DNA of 64,000 bases from Lysobacter enzymogenes (GCF_017355525.1 NZ_CP067395.1:2976001-3040000), one strand, 5' to 3'. Shown: positions 8,977 through 17,828, counted from the stretch's first letter. The notes: generated from the sequence alone by a model not told the origin. Program-made: numbers and translations.

Positions 8977-9021
8977 GGTCGAGCTCCGGGTGGGGACGCG
9001 GCCATTGTCGGCCGCAGCCGC

Positions 9022-9048
9022 TTGCGCGAGGATTGGCGCAATCGCCAA
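9022..9048. promoter_or_regulatory. Candidate operator in the rhodanese/ftrA divergent gap
   Basis: Two overlapping inverted repeats lie here: TTGCGC (9022-9027) with GCGCAA (9036-9041), and TTGGCG (9033-9038) with CGCCAA (9043-9048). They sit midway between divergent starts, 21 bases before the ftrA start. A role for FtrA binding is inferred from position and symmetry. Confidence 0.4.
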
Positions 9049-9068
9049 GCATCGATCAGATCCCGCCA

Positions 9069-10079
9069 ATGTCGCCCCGCCCTGCCCCGCTGCGCCGCGC
9101 CGGCCCGTCCAATCCACGGGTCGCGGTGTTGGTCTACGACGGCCTGTGCGCGTTCGAGTTCGGCTGCGCGGCCGAAGTGTTCGGCCTGCCGCGCCCGGAA
9201 CTGCAGGCCGAGCTGCGCGGCCGCGCCTGGTACGGCTTCGAAACCTGCGCCGCGCAGCGCCGCCCGCTGCGCGGCCAGTACGGGCTGAGCCTGCGCGCCG
9301 ACGCCGGTCTGGACCGCCTGGCCGAGGCCGGCACGGTGATCGTGCCGGGCTGGCGCGGCTGCGACGAACCGGTGCCGGCCGACATCGCCGCGGCCGTACG
9401 CGCAGCGCATGCGCGCGGCGCGCGGGTGCTGTCGATCTGCTCGGGCGCGTTCGTGCTGGCCGCCGCCGGATTGCTCGACGGCCGTCGCGCGACCACCCAT
9501 TGGCGCTACGCCGAAACCTTGCGCGCGCGCTATCCGCGCATCGACGTCGACGCCGATGCGATCTACGTCGACGAAGGCCGCCTGCTGACCTCGGCCGGCA
9601 GCGCCGCCGGCCTGGACCTGTGCCTGCATCTGGTGCGGCGCGACTGGGGCGCGCGCATCGCCAACCACGTGGCGCGGCGGCTGGTGATCGCGCCGCATCG
9701 CGAAGGCGGCCAGGCGCAATACATCGAACGGCCGGTGCAGCGCAGCGAGCGCGGCGCGCTGGCGCCGTTGCTCGAACGCGTGCGCAAGCGCCTGGGCGAG
9801 CCGTGGAGCGTGACCGAACTGGCGCGGCTGGCGGCGATGAGCGAGCGCAGCTTCCTGCGCCGGTTCAAGCAGGCCACCGGCGCCAGCCCGGCCGACTGGC
9901 TGATCCAGGCGCGGGTCGAACGCGCGCGCGAACTGCTGGAAACCACCGACGCGCCGCTGGAACGCATCGCCGGCGACGCCGGTTTCGGCAGCGCGGTGAC
10001 GATGCGCCACCACTTCCGCCGCAAGCTCGGGGTCGGGCCGCGCGATTATCGCGAGCGCTTCGCGCGCGGATCGCGCTGA
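9069..10079 (+). CDS. ftrA: GlxA/FtrA-type AraC-family transcriptional regulator
   Basis: This 336-residue regulator has two parts. Residues 15-200 form a DJ-1/PfpI-like domain, with VLVYDGLCAFEFGCAAEVF at its start and LSICSGAFVLAAAGLLDG around the nucleophile-elbow Cys. Residues 230-335 form a double helix-turn-helix AraC domain, with ELARLAAMSERSFLRRFKQ and IAGDAGFGSAVTMRHHFRR. FtrA proteins of this layout are usually activators that sense a small metabolite through the DJ-1-like domain. The ATG at 9069 is chosen; an upstream TTG would overlap the Shine-Dalgarno-like GAGGA. The divergent rhodanese gene is the likely target. Confidence 0.85.
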   Translation: MSPRPAPLRRAGPSNPRVAVLVYDGLCAFEFGCAAEVFGLPRPELQAELRGRAWYGFETCAAQRRPLRGQYGLSLRADAGLDRLAEAGTVIVPGWRGCDEPVPADIAAAVRAAHARGARVLSICSGAFVLAAAGLLDGRRATTHWRYAETLRARYPRIDVDADAIYVDEGRLLTSAGSAAGLDLCLHLVRRDWGARIANHVARRLVIAPHREGGQAQYIERPVQRSERGALAPLLERVRKRLGEPWSVTELARLAAMSERSFLRRFKQATGASPADWLIQARVERARELLETTDAPLERIAGDAGFGSAVTMRHHFRRKLGVGPRDYRERFARGSR

Positions 10080-10179
10080 AGCGGTTCGCGTCGCAAGCCG
10101 CGGCCGGCCGAACGCGACAGCGGCTGCGTTACCATCGCGCTGCGTACCGACGCGCTTCGTCGCAAGGATCGGGACCCGC

Positions 10180-11085
10180 ATGGCCCAGCCGCCGCCCACC
10201 CTCTCGCTGACCGCACGCTGCATCGTCGAAATCGACGGCCAGGACGACGTGATCGCGTTCGCCATCGGCCCCGAGCGCGCGGTCTACGTCTTGCAGGCGT
10301 TAGGCCCGCACGGGCGCGGACAGCCGCCGCCGGCGTACCCCGTGCGCGCGTGGCTCGACGGCCAGTGCACGCTCGACCTGCGCTTCGAAAGCCCGACCTG
10401 CCTGCTCTACGCCTTGCAGCCGCTCGGCGCCGACCTGTTGTTCCTGGGCGTTCCGCTCGGCCCCGACCGCCGCAGCGCCGGCAACGGCCGGGTGTATTCG
10501 CGCGAAGGCCGGCCGCTGCGCGAGCTGCATCTGGGCGACGGCATCGAACATGTCCAGACCACGCTCAAGGGCGCGATCTGGACCGCGTATTTCGACGAGG
10601 GCGTGTTCGGCGACGACCCGGTCTCGCAACACGGGCTCGCCGCCTGGGACGCGGACGGCGAGTGCGTCTACCGCTTCCACCCCGATCTGGCCGGGCTCGA
10701 CCACATCTGCGACTGCTACGCGCTCAACGTCGCCGACGACCGCGAAACCTGGCTGTACTACTACACCGCTTTTCCGCTGGTGTTGCTGCGCGGACGCCGG
10801 GTGGCGCGCTACTGGAACGTGCCGGTCGCAGGCGCGCATGCCTTCGCCGCGCGCGGCGAGCACGCGCTGTTCACCGGCGGCTACCGCGAGCACGACCGCT
10901 TGACGTTGCTGCGGCTCGACGACGCCGCGCAATGCGCGATCCTCGCCCGCTTCCAGGCCTGCGACGACGACGGCGCGCCGCTGCCCGCCGAGCGTTTCCA
11001 CGGCCGCGCCGATACGCTGTATTTCCTGTCCGAACGCCGCATCTGGGCGATCGATCTGGATCAGGCGCTCGCCGCGCTGCGCTGA
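10180..11085 (+). CDS. Hypothetical protein, propeller-like
   Basis: The function of this 301-residue protein is not recognised. It has no signal peptide or membrane helix and is rich in beta-strand pattern and aromatic residues. Recurring short units such as GAIWTAYFDEGVFG, ETWLYYYTAFPLVLL and DTLYFLSERRIWAIDL look like propeller blades. An AAGGA sequence about 9 bases before the ATG supports the start. It converges with the amidohydrolase gene, with only 10 bases between stops. Candidates are a cytoplasmic sensor or scaffold; nothing shows a catalytic centre. Confidence 0.7.
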   Translation: MAQPPPTLSLTARCIVEIDGQDDVIAFAIGPERAVYVLQALGPHGRGQPPPAYPVRAWLDGQCTLDLRFESPTCLLYALQPLGADLLFLGVPLGPDRRSAGNGRVYSREGRPLRELHLGDGIEHVQTTLKGAIWTAYFDEGVFGDDPVSQHGLAAWDADGECVYRFHPDLAGLDHICDCYALNVADDRETWLYYYTAFPLVLLRGRRVARYWNVPVAGAHAFAARGEHALFTGGYREHDRLTLLRLDDAAQCAILARFQACDDDGAPLPAERFHGRADTLYFLSERRIWAIDLDQALAALR

Positions 11086-11095
11086 GCGCGCCGGC

Positions 11096-12610
11096 TCACT
11101 TCGCCGCGGCGGCCTTGCGCTGCTCGATCTGCCGCTGCAAGCCGCGTTCGAACGCGGCGCCCTGCGCGAGCTGGCGGTCGATCTCGCCGATCGACAGCCA
11201 GCGCCCCTGCGCGAACACGCCGGCGACCTTGCCGGTGTTGTGGATGTCGGCGAGCGGATCGGCGTCGAGCAACACCAGATTGGCGCGCTCGCCCTCGCGC
11301 GCCGCGCCGCTGCCGGCCTGCGGGTCGAACAGGCGGTGGGCGTTGAGCGAGGCCGCGCGCAGCACCTCCAGCGGCTTCAGGCCGATCTCGCGCAGCTCGA
11401 TCATTTCCTGCTGCACCGACACCCCGAACGCCAGCCCCGGCAATGCCGCGTCGGTGCCGACGGTCAGCGGCACCTTGCGCTTCCACAGCGCGCGGGTCAG
11501 CACGCGGGCGAAGTCGTAGCCGGCGGAGAAGGTGTCGGCGCCTTCCTGGTCGCGGAAGGCCTGGCTCAGGTAACGGTTGCCCGGCGCCGCCCAGTCGCGC
11601 CGGGTCACCGGATCGACCGTATCGTCCCAGCCGTGCGGCACCGCCGGCACTTCGCGCTGCGCGTACATGGTCACGATGGTCTTCAGCGTGACCAGGGTCG
11701 GCGTCACCGACATGCCGCTGTCGGCGACCGCCTGCGCCAGCGCCTCGATGTCGGTCGGCGCCAGATCGCTGCCGATGCGGCCGTAGCGCGCCAGTTCCTC
11801 GCTGTGGGCGATGTTGTTCATCGGATGGGCGAAGGCGAACGCGCGGTCGGCGCAGCTGGCGCAGCCCAGTTCCGGCAGATGGCCGGTGGTGATGTAGCCC
11901 TGGCGCTTGGCTTCCTCGACGATGGCGAGGTAGGTCTCGCGGTTGAGGAACTGGTAGGGCTTGATGAAGTCGTAACCGCGCTGCCTGGCGCGCTGCACCG
12001 CGGCGATGCCGTCGGCGGCGGTGGTCGGCGCCTCGGGCTTCGACGCCGGCACCGGCTGGCCGTCGGGCTTTACCGCCACCGCGGCGAGCGGGCCGTTGAT
12101 GAGCTTGCCGACATAGAGCTTGGGACCGACCTCGCGGCCGGCGTCGATCTCGTCGCGCTGGCGCAGCAGGTCGTCGTCGCTGCCGACGCTGCCGCCGAGG
12201 TTGGCCGCGCCGGTCACGCCGGCCTTGAGCAGGCTCAGCATCACGTGGCGGTCGAACCGATGCTCCGCGCCGAGGTCCAGGCCGCTGATCGTCGGGTCCT
12301 TGCTGGCGCGGATCCCGCCTTCGGTGGCCAGGTGCACGTGCGCGTCGACGAAGCCCGGCAGCAGGTACTTGCCGCGTCCGTCCACCACTGTCGCATCGCC
12401 GACCCGCAGCTTGCCGCTGGCGGCGGCGATGCGGCGGATCCGACCGCTTTCGATCAGCACGTCGCGATGGGTCAGCACCTCGTCGGTGTCGAGCGGAATC
12501 ACCGCGACGTCGCGCACCCAGTAACGCGGCGGCGCCTGCGCGGCGGCCTGCGCGCAAGCCGGCGCGGCGATGCTCAGGGCCAGGCCCAGGACGAGGAAGC
12601 GGACGTTCAT
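11096..12610 (-). CDS. Secreted amidohydrolase (imidazolonepropionase-like)
   Basis: This 504-residue metal-dependent hydrolase has a signal peptide (MNVRFLVLGLALSIAAPACAQA) and an amidohydrolase TIM barrel. The metal site is visible as HVH in PGFVDAHVHLA, a candidate Lys in YDFIKPYQF, a His in TTGHLPE, a further His in the FAHPMNNIAH stretch and the closing Asp in VGTDAALPG. The N- and C-terminal beta-sandwich pieces of the family are present. Secreted members of this branch cleave dipeptides or other amides in the periplasm; the exact substrate is open. AGGAGA 5 bases before the ATG fixes the start and makes the upstream open sequence unnecessary. It is divergent from the sirtuin gene. Confidence 0.87.
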   Translation of the reverse strand: MNVRFLVLGLALSIAAPACAQAAAQAPPRYWVRDVAVIPLDTDEVLTHRDVLIESGRIRRIAAASGKLRVGDATVVDGRGKYLLPGFVDAHVHLATEGGIRASKDPTISGLDLGAEHRFDRHVMLSLLKAGVTGAANLGGSVGSDDDLLRQRDEIDAGREVGPKLYVGKLINGPLAAVAVKPDGQPVPASKPEAPTTAADGIAAVQRARQRGYDFIKPYQFLNRETYLAIVEEAKRQGYITTGHLPELGCASCADRAFAFAHPMNNIAHSEELARYGRIGSDLAPTDIEALAQAVADSGMSVTPTLVTLKTIVTMYAQREVPAVPHGWDDTVDPVTRRDWAAPGNRYLSQAFRDQEGADTFSAGYDFARVLTRALWKRKVPLTVGTDAALPGLAFGVSVQQEMIELREIGLKPLEVLRAASLNAHRLFDPQAGSGAAREGERANLVLLDADPLADIHNTGKVAGVFAQGRWLSIGEIDRQLAQGAAFERGLQRQIEQRKAAAAK

Positions 12611-12719
12611 GCGGTTCTCCTGCCAGTGGTTGCGATCATAACGGCGCGCGGCCTTCGCCGGCCTCCGATCGCAGACCGACGGCATGGGCAGATGCGCCAT
12701 GCCGCGCTATGGTTGAAAC

Positions 12720-12742
12720 GCGCCCCGCACGGGCGCTTTTTT
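12720..12742 (+). terminator. Intrinsic terminator-like hairpin in front of the sirtuin gene
   Basis: GCGCCC (12720-12725) and GGGCGC (12731-12736) pair around a 5-base loop and are followed directly by six T (12737-12742), 21 bases before the cobB start. No plus-strand gene precedes it, so it can only act on transcripts entering cobB, as a leader attenuator or a guard against read-through. Confidence 0.6.
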
Positions 12743-12763
12743 CGCTACATGGACGGCACAAGG

Positions 12764-13450
12764 ATGAAACGCAAGATCGTGATTTTCACCGGCGCCGGAG
12801 TCAGCGCCGAAAGCGGGCTCAAGACCTTCCGCGACATGGGCGGGCTGTGGCACGAGCACCGGCTCGAAGACGTGGCCTCGCCCGACGGCTGGCGCCGCGA
12901 CCCGGCCACCGTGCTGCGCTTCTACAACGAGCGCCGCATCGGCGTGCTCGCGGCCAGCCCCAACGCCGCGCACGAGGCCATCGCCCGGCTCGAAGACAAG
13001 TACGAGGTGACCATCGTCACCCAGAACATCGACGACCTGCACGAGCGCGCCGGTTCGACCCGGGTGCTGCACGTGCACGGCGAAATCCTCAAGGCGCGCA
13101 GCACCGCCGACGAGTCGCGCATCTACCCGATGCGCAGCCCGCTGATCGAATTGGGCGACCTGTGCGAGCTCGGCAGCCAGCTGCGCCCGGACGTGGTCTG
13201 GTTCGGCGAGAACGTGCGCCACCTGAGCGAATCGGCGCAGCACTTCGCCGAAGCCGACAAGGTGCTGGCGATCGGCACCTCGCTGACCGTGTGGCCGGCG
13301 GCGGGACTGGTCGACTACGCCCCGGCCGAGGCCGAGCGCGTGTTCGTCTCGCCGGACCTGCAGGACGTGCCGGACGATTACCGCTTCCTGCGCGGAACCG
13401 CGGTGGAGACGGTGCCGGGGTTGGTCGAGGAGTGGTTGGCGCAGGCTTGA
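12764..13450 (+). CDS. cobB: NAD-dependent protein deacylase (sirtuin), zinc-less type
   Basis: This 228-residue sirtuin removes acyl groups from protein lysines using NAD. The NAD-binding GAGVSAESGLKTFRD, TQNIDDLHERAG and catalytic His in HVHGE are intact. FYNERR carries the Tyr-x-x-Arg pattern linked in class III sirtuins and CobB to succinyl/malonyl-lysine preference. The four Cys of the usual zinc ribbon are missing: between the catalytic HGE and VVWFGE there is only one Cys. This matches a known group of cysteine-poor bacterial sirtuins. The start could be the ATG at 12764 (with AAGG touching it) or at 12749. A GC hairpin with TTT follows the stop. Confidence 0.87.
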   Translation: MKRKIVIFTGAGVSAESGLKTFRDMGGLWHEHRLEDVASPDGWRRDPATVLRFYNERRIGVLAASPNAAHEAIARLEDKYEVTIVTQNIDDLHERAGSTRVLHVHGEILKARSTADESRIYPMRSPLIELGDLCELGSQLRPDVVWFGENVRHLSESAQHFAEADKVLAIGTSLTVWPAAGLVDYAPAEAERVFVSPDLQDVPDDYRFLRGTAVETVPGLVEEWLAQA

Positions 13451-13466
13451 AACCGGCCGGCCACGG

Positions 13467-13495
13467 GCGCGGCGGCGCGGTCGCCGCCGCGCTTT
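13467..13495 (+). terminator. Terminator after cobB
   Basis: Two 11-base perfectly complementary arms (13467-13477, 13482-13492) with a CGGT loop are followed by TTT, 16 bases after the cobB stop on the same strand. Confidence 0.65.
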
Positions 13496-13609
13496 CCTGA
13501 GCGGCCGGATCGCGCCGCGCTGCGAACGCAGCGCCCGGGCTTGAGGCATCGCCCACGAAACATACGCAAGCGTGTGGACAGCCCTCCGGCCCGCTCCTAG
13601 ACTCGCCCC

Positions 13610-14107
13610 ATGCGCCTGTCCCTCACCGCCGAACGCCGCATCGACGCGCCGCCCGAGGCGGTGTTCGCCTTGGCCCTGGACAGCGAGCGCTTCCCGGCCC
13701 TGTTCCCCGGCTACGGCCCGATTCCCGCGCTCAAGCGCATCACCGCGCTGGCGCCGCCGGCGGTCGGCGCGCTGCGGTCGCTGGAGAACAGCGACGGCTC
13801 CAAGCTGATGGAGCGCATCACCGAACTGGACGCGCCGCGCCTGCACGCCTACACCCTCAGCGGCCTGCGCCCGCCGCTGGCGTGGCTGGCGCGCGAGGGC
13901 CACGCGCGCTGGGACTTCACGGCCGACCGCGACGACGGCGCCGACGCCACCCGGGTGCGCTGGCGCTACGAATTCGAACTGACCTCGCCGTTGGCGTGGC
14001 CGCTGGCCGCGCCGTTGCTGCGCGGCTGCATGCGCGCGGCGATGGCGCGTTGCCTGGAACGCATGGCGCAGGCGCTGGAAGGCGCCTGGCGCACGGAGCG
14101 GCGCTGA
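13610..14107 (+). CDS. SRPBCC (START/Bet v1-like) family protein
   Basis: This 165-residue protein shows the polyketide cyclase/dehydrase-like SRPBCC pattern: an N-terminal strand LTAERRIDAPPEAVFALALD, a central beta-sheet, and a long C-terminal amphipathic helix. Such proteins bind hydrophobic ligands in a cavity. Its stop overlaps the start of the sterol-desaturase-family gene (TGATG), so the two are translated together. The pairing suggests it presents or carries the lipid-like substrate of that enzyme; this is inference. No catalytic residues are evident. Confidence 0.78.
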   Translation: MRLSLTAERRIDAPPEAVFALALDSERFPALFPGYGPIPALKRITALAPPAVGALRSLENSDGSKLMERITELDAPRLHAYTLSGLRPPLAWLAREGHARWDFTADRDDGADATRVRWRYEFELTSPLAWPLAAPLLRGCMRAAMARCLERMAQALEGAWRTERR

Positions 14108-14970
14108 TGGAAGAATGGATCCTGCTGGCGCTGGCGCCGGTGTTCCTGGCCCTGATCGGTTGGGAGGCGTGGTATTGGCGCAAGCGCCGGCCCGGCCAGT
14201 ACAGCCTGCGCGACACCTTGTCGAACGCGGCGCTGGCGCTGATGCATCAGGCCAGCGACGCGATCGCGTGGCTGATCGTCATCGGCCTGTATTACGCGGT
14301 CTATGCCCACCGACTGTTCGACCTGCCGGCCTCGGTCTGGACCATCGCCGCCTTGTTCGTCGCGCAGGATTTCTTCTACTACTGGTTCCACCGCGCCAGC
14401 CACCGCATCCGCTGGCTGTGGGCCTCGCACGTCACCCACCATTCCTCCGAGCGCCTGAACCTATCGACCGCTTTCCGCCAGAGCCTGACGTACCCGATCT
14501 CGGGCATGTGGGTGTTCTGGCTGCCGCTGGCCTGGATCGGCTTCGAGCCCAAGCACATCGTCGCGGTGGTGGCGATCAATCTCGCGTTCCAGTTCTTCGT
14601 CCACACCGAGGCGGTCGGCAAGCTCGGCTGGCTGGAGAAGGTGTTCAACACGCCCTCGCACCACCGCGTGCACCACGCGCGCAATCCGCAGTACATCGAC
14701 CGCAACTACGCCGGCGTGCTGATCGTCTGGGACAAGCTGTTCGGCACCTATGTCGAAGAAGACGCGGCCACGCCGTGCGAGTACGGCATCGTCGGCCAGA
14801 TCCGCAGCCACAATCCGATCAAGCTGACCTTCCACGAATGGATCGCGATGTTCGCCGACGCCTGGCGCGCGCGCGGCCTGCGCGGCGCGTTCGGGCAGTT
14901 GTTCGGGCCGCCGGAGCGTTCGCTGGCGCATCTGCGCCGCGGCGGCGGCGAAGACGCGGCCGCGCGCTGA
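14107..14970 (+). CDS. Sterol desaturase/fatty acid hydroxylase family membrane enzyme
   Basis: This 287-residue integral membrane di-iron enzyme has several hydrophobic helices and the expected His clusters: HRASH, HVTHH and HHRVHH, with a further His in the FFVHTE segment. These bind the two irons used to hydroxylate or desaturate a lipid with O2. The helices at residues 3-20, 45-65 and 72-90 precede the first His box. It is coupled by a 1-base overlap to the upstream SRPBCC gene. Known relatives act on sterols, carotenoids, sphingolipids or ether lipids; the substrate here is unknown. Confidence 0.88.
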   Translation: MEEWILLALAPVFLALIGWEAWYWRKRRPGQYSLRDTLSNAALALMHQASDAIAWLIVIGLYYAVYAHRLFDLPASVWTIAALFVAQDFFYYWFHRASHRIRWLWASHVTHHSSERLNLSTAFRQSLTYPISGMWVFWLPLAWIGFEPKHIVAVVAINLAFQFFVHTEAVGKLGWLEKVFNTPSHHRVHHARNPQYIDRNYAGVLIVWDKLFGTYVEEDAATPCEYGIVGQIRSHNPIKLTFHEWIAMFADAWRARGLRGAFGQLFGPPERSLAHLRRGGGEDAAAR

Positions 14971-14983
14971 GCGCGGCGCACCG

Positions 14984-15433
14984 CTATTTGGGTTGCAGTC
15001 CGAAGTAAGCGTACGCCGCCGACACCGCCAGCCCCAGCCACGCCTGCCCGTGCGTGGTCAGCACCGGCAGCGCCGCCGGGTGGTACAGGCCGACCAGGAA
15101 CGCGGTCAGGCCGGTGCCGATCCAGACCAGGACGAAGAACACCGACACGATCGTCAGCGTGCGCACCGCGCCGGTCGAGGCGTCGCTGTCGAGCACGCGC
15201 GCGCCCGGCGCTTCGCCGGGCTTGGACAGGGCCAGTTCGGCGATCACCAGCGCCGACACCAGCCCGCCGATCACCGACAAGGCCTGGGCCATGCCGTCGT
15301 TGAAGTGGCTGGCCGCGTACTCGGTGCAACCGGTCTTGCCCACGCACAGCGCCACCCGCACGGCGAGGCTGATCAGGTGCACGTAGATCCCGAGCAGGAT
15401 CACCGAGATCACTCCGCCGAAAACCTTTTTCAT
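14984..15433 (-). CDS. Small membrane protein of unknown function
   Basis: This 149-residue protein has about four hydrophobic segments (VFGGVISVILLGIYVHLIS, the region around AQALSVIGGLVSALVIAE, TLTIVSVFFVLVWIGTGL, and a C-terminal one ending AAYAYFGLQPK). Two Cys in CVGKTGC lie in the first loop and could form a disulfide if periplasmic. No family is recognised. It converges with the sterol-desaturase-type gene, with 13 bases between stops. It looks like an inner-membrane protein and may be a xanthomonad-specific hypothetical. Confidence 0.7.
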   Translation of the reverse strand: MKKVFGGVISVILLGIYVHLISLAVRVALCVGKTGCTEYAASHFNDGMAQALSVIGGLVSALVIAELALSKPGEAPGARVLDSDASTGAVRTLTIVSVFFVLVWIGTGLTAFLVGLYHPAALPVLTTHGQAWLGLAVSAAYAYFGLQPK

Positions 15434-15625
15434 CGTCCACCTCGCAGTCGTGGCGGCGGCCGGCGCGGCGCGCGGCTGCGCGCGCGGCGGAGCGTCCGCC
15501 CCCGCACGCGCTCCACCTGCCTATGCGAACGAAGCGCCGCGGCCGTGCAGGACACGCCCGCCGCAGCGGCTTGAAGAAGACGACTTCGAACGGCCCGCTC
15601 CGATCGGACGGCTCCGGCGCGCCGC

Positions 15626-16243
15626 TCAGTCCTGGGTTTCGCCCGACAGCGGCGTGGCCTGCATCGACGCGCGGCGCGCGAATCCGTCGAACCAGGCGCT
15701 CAGCCGCGGGCGGCCCGCGCGGAAGTCGGGCAACTCGCGGAACTCCAGCCAGCCCAGCGCGGTGGCGACCGCGATATGGCCCAGGTGCACGGGCGAATCG
15801 ACGTCCAGTTCGCGTTCCAGCCAGTCGTAGCTTTCCAGCAGCTTCTGCGTATAGCCCTCGCGCAGCGCCTCGTAGCGCAGCGCCTCCGGGCGGCGCACGG
15901 TTTCCCAGCGCACCTTGATTCCGCTGTCGGCGAGACCCTGCGCCACCGCCTGCAGGCGCAGCACGTGCCAGCGCGCTTCGCCGTGCGCGGGGATCAGCGG
16001 GTCACGCTCGTGCAAGGTGTCGAGGTAGGCGCAGATGATGTCGGAGTCGAACAGCGGCGGCAGGCCCGGACGCAGCAGCACCGGCACCTTGCCGAGCGGG
16101 TTTTCGGCGTAGACGGCTTCGTTGCGCAGGGTCGGGCTGGTCTCGTGGTGGATCACTTCGATGCGTTCGCCCAGGCCCGCTTCCAGGGCGAACACCAGGG
16201 CTTTGCGGGCGAACGGCGAGTGGGTCTGGTACAGCAGGCGCAT
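15626..16243 (-). CDS. Glutathione S-transferase family protein (first of three)
   Basis: This 205-residue protein has a thioredoxin-like GST N-domain. MRLLYQTHSPFARKALVFA places a Ser in HSPFARK at the catalytic position, and NPLGKVPVL and DSDIICAYLD are the cis-Pro and glutathione gamma-Glu contacts. The C-terminal helical domain begins after residue 85. It probably conjugates or reduces electrophiles. The Lrp-type regulator at 16410 is divergent from it, with 166 bases between, and is the likely controller. The substrate is not predictable. Confidence 0.85.
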   Translation of the reverse strand: MRLLYQTHSPFARKALVFALEAGLGERIEVIHHETSPTLRNEAVYAENPLGKVPVLLRPGLPPLFDSDIICAYLDTLHERDPLIPAHGEARWHVLRLQAVAQGLADSGIKVRWETVRRPEALRYEALREGYTQKLLESYDWLERELDVDSPVHLGHIAVATALGWLEFRELPDFRAGRPRLSAWFDGFARRASMQATPLSGETQD

Positions 16244-16409
16244 GGGGGGCGTCCTTCGGGGTCGGGGCGGCTTGAGTGCAGGCGCACAGGCTAACGGCGC
16301 GGCCGCGCGTTTTCGCCGCATCCGCGCCGGAGCCCACGCGGTTTTCCGGCGTGCGCGCGCCGCATCGCGCCCGCCGGCGGCCGCGCACGCGGCGGCTAAG
16401 ATGGCGGCC

Positions 16410-16889
16410 ATGAAACTCGATCGCTTCGACCGCCAATTGCTCAATCGGGTCCAGGACGACGCCGACCAGACCGCCGAACGCTTGGCCGAACAGGTCGCGC
16501 TGTCGCCGTCGGCGATCCAGCGCCGGCTGCGGCGGCTGCGCGAGGCCGGGGTGATCCAGCGCCACGCCGCGGTGCTCGATCCCAAGCGGGTCGGCAAACC
16601 GACGTTCTTCGTGGTCTCGCTGCAGGTCGAACGCGAGCGGCCGGAACTGCTGACCCAGCTGCGCCACTGGCTGGCCGCGTGCGCGCAGGTGCAGCAGGCG
16701 TTCTACGTCACCGGCGAGGCCGATTTCGTGCTGGTGGTGACTGCGCCGGACACCGAAGCCTTCGACGCGCTGATGCTGCGGCTGGTGGCGGAGAATCCGA
16801 ACGTGCGCCGCTTCGGCACCAATGTCGCGTTGAGCCTGGTCAAGCGCGGGCTGGCGATTCCGGTGGACGAGGACGACGGCGCCGATTGA
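16410..16889 (+). CDS. Lrp/AsnC-family transcriptional regulator
   Basis: This 159-residue regulator has an N-terminal winged helix (residues 1-60; LDRFDRQLLNRVQ, LAEQVALSPSAIQRRLRRL) and a C-terminal RAM/AsnC ligand domain (residues 65-150; FFVVSLQVERERP, FYVTGEADFVLVV). It should form octamer-like assemblies that sense an amino acid. The ATG at 16410 gives the usual family N-terminus; a second ATG 9 bases earlier is possible. It is divergent from a GST gene, its most likely target besides itself. Confidence 0.87.
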   Translation: MKLDRFDRQLLNRVQDDADQTAERLAEQVALSPSAIQRRLRRLREAGVIQRHAAVLDPKRVGKPTFFVVSLQVERERPELLTQLRHWLAACAQVQQAFYVTGEADFVLVVTAPDTEAFDALMLRLVAENPNVRRFGTNVALSLVKRGLAIPVDEDDGAD

Positions 16890-16906
16890 GGTTGCGCACA
16901 GGCGGG

Positions 16907-17809
16907 CTACTGCGCTGCGCGCTCGTGCGCCAAACACCCGACCAGAAACTCCACCGTCGCGCGCACGCCCGGCAACTGCCCGCGCCGATGCGGCATCACC
17001 AGCGTCGTGGTCACCGAGCCCGCATTCCACGACGGCAACACCCGCCGCAAGCGCCCGTCGCCGAGCTCGGCCGCGCACAACCGCTCGGGCAACACCGCGA
17101 TCCCCAGCCCCGCGACCGCAGCCGCGGCCAGCACCCGGCTTTCGTTGGCGACCATGCGCGGCCGCGGCGTCGCCGCGACGCTGGCGGCGCCGTCCGCGCG
17201 CAGCGTCCACACGCCGTTGTTCGGCCCGGTCAGCAAGCCGTCGTGCGCGCTCAGTTCCAGCGGCGCCTGCGGCAGGCCGCGCTCGTCCAGGTACGCCGGC
17301 GCCGCCACCAGCACGATCGCCTCGACCGCGGCCTGCCGCTGGATCAGCCCCGAATCCGGCAACGGCGCGAAGTGGCTGCGCACGCCGATGTCGTAACCCT
17401 CCTGGACCAGATCGACGAAGCGGTCGCTGACGTCGACTTCGACCTGCAGGCGCGGATACGCGCGCGCCAGCGCCGGCAAGTGCGGCGCCAGATATTCCTG
17501 CGCGGTCGGCACGCCGCAGGTGATGCGGACCCGCCCACTGGGTTCGGCGACGCGGCTGCGCACCGCGTTCTCGGCCGCCTCGGTTTCGATCAGCGCCGCG
17601 CGCGCGTGCTCGTGGAAATCGCGGCCGGTGTCGGTCAGCACGAAGCTGCGCGAGGTGCGGTGGATCAGGCGCACGCCCAGTTCGTCCTCGAGCGCGGCCA
17701 CGCGCTTGCTGATGGTCGACTTCGGCACGCCGAGCCGGCGCGAGGCCGCGGCGAAGCCGCCGCTGTCGACGGCGGTCGCGAACAGGACCAGATCGTTGAG
17801 GTTCAACAT
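16907..17809 (-). CDS. LysR-family transcriptional regulator
   Basis: This 300-residue regulator has a LysR helix-turn-helix at residues 1-60 (LNDLVLFATAVDSGGFAAAS, KSTISKRVAALEDELGVRLI) and a periplasmic-binding-like effector domain. The start MLNLNDL at 17809 is typical of the family. It is divergent from the GST gene at 17937; the gap of 127 bases carries a perfect palindrome and a repeated half-site. Control of that GST, probably in response to an electrophile or phenolic, is inferred. Confidence 0.87.
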   Translation of the reverse strand: MLNLNDLVLFATAVDSGGFAAASRRLGVPKSTISKRVAALEDELGVRLIHRTSRSFVLTDTGRDFHEHARAALIETEAAENAVRSRVAEPSGRVRITCGVPTAQEYLAPHLPALARAYPRLQVEVDVSDRFVDLVQEGYDIGVRSHFAPLPDSGLIQRQAAVEAIVLVAAPAYLDERGLPQAPLELSAHDGLLTGPNNGVWTLRADGAASVAATPRPRMVANESRVLAAAAVAGLGIAVLPERLCAAELGDGRLRRVLPSWNAGSVTTTLVMPHRRGQLPGVRATVEFLVGCLAHERAAQ

Positions 17810-17828
17810 GCGCGAAAAGTACACATAT

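Noticed and set aside
9033..9068. TTG start for the FtrA regulator
   Set aside because: The GAGGA sequence touches the TTG with no spacing and the start would lie in the likely operator; the ATG at 9069 fits the family better.
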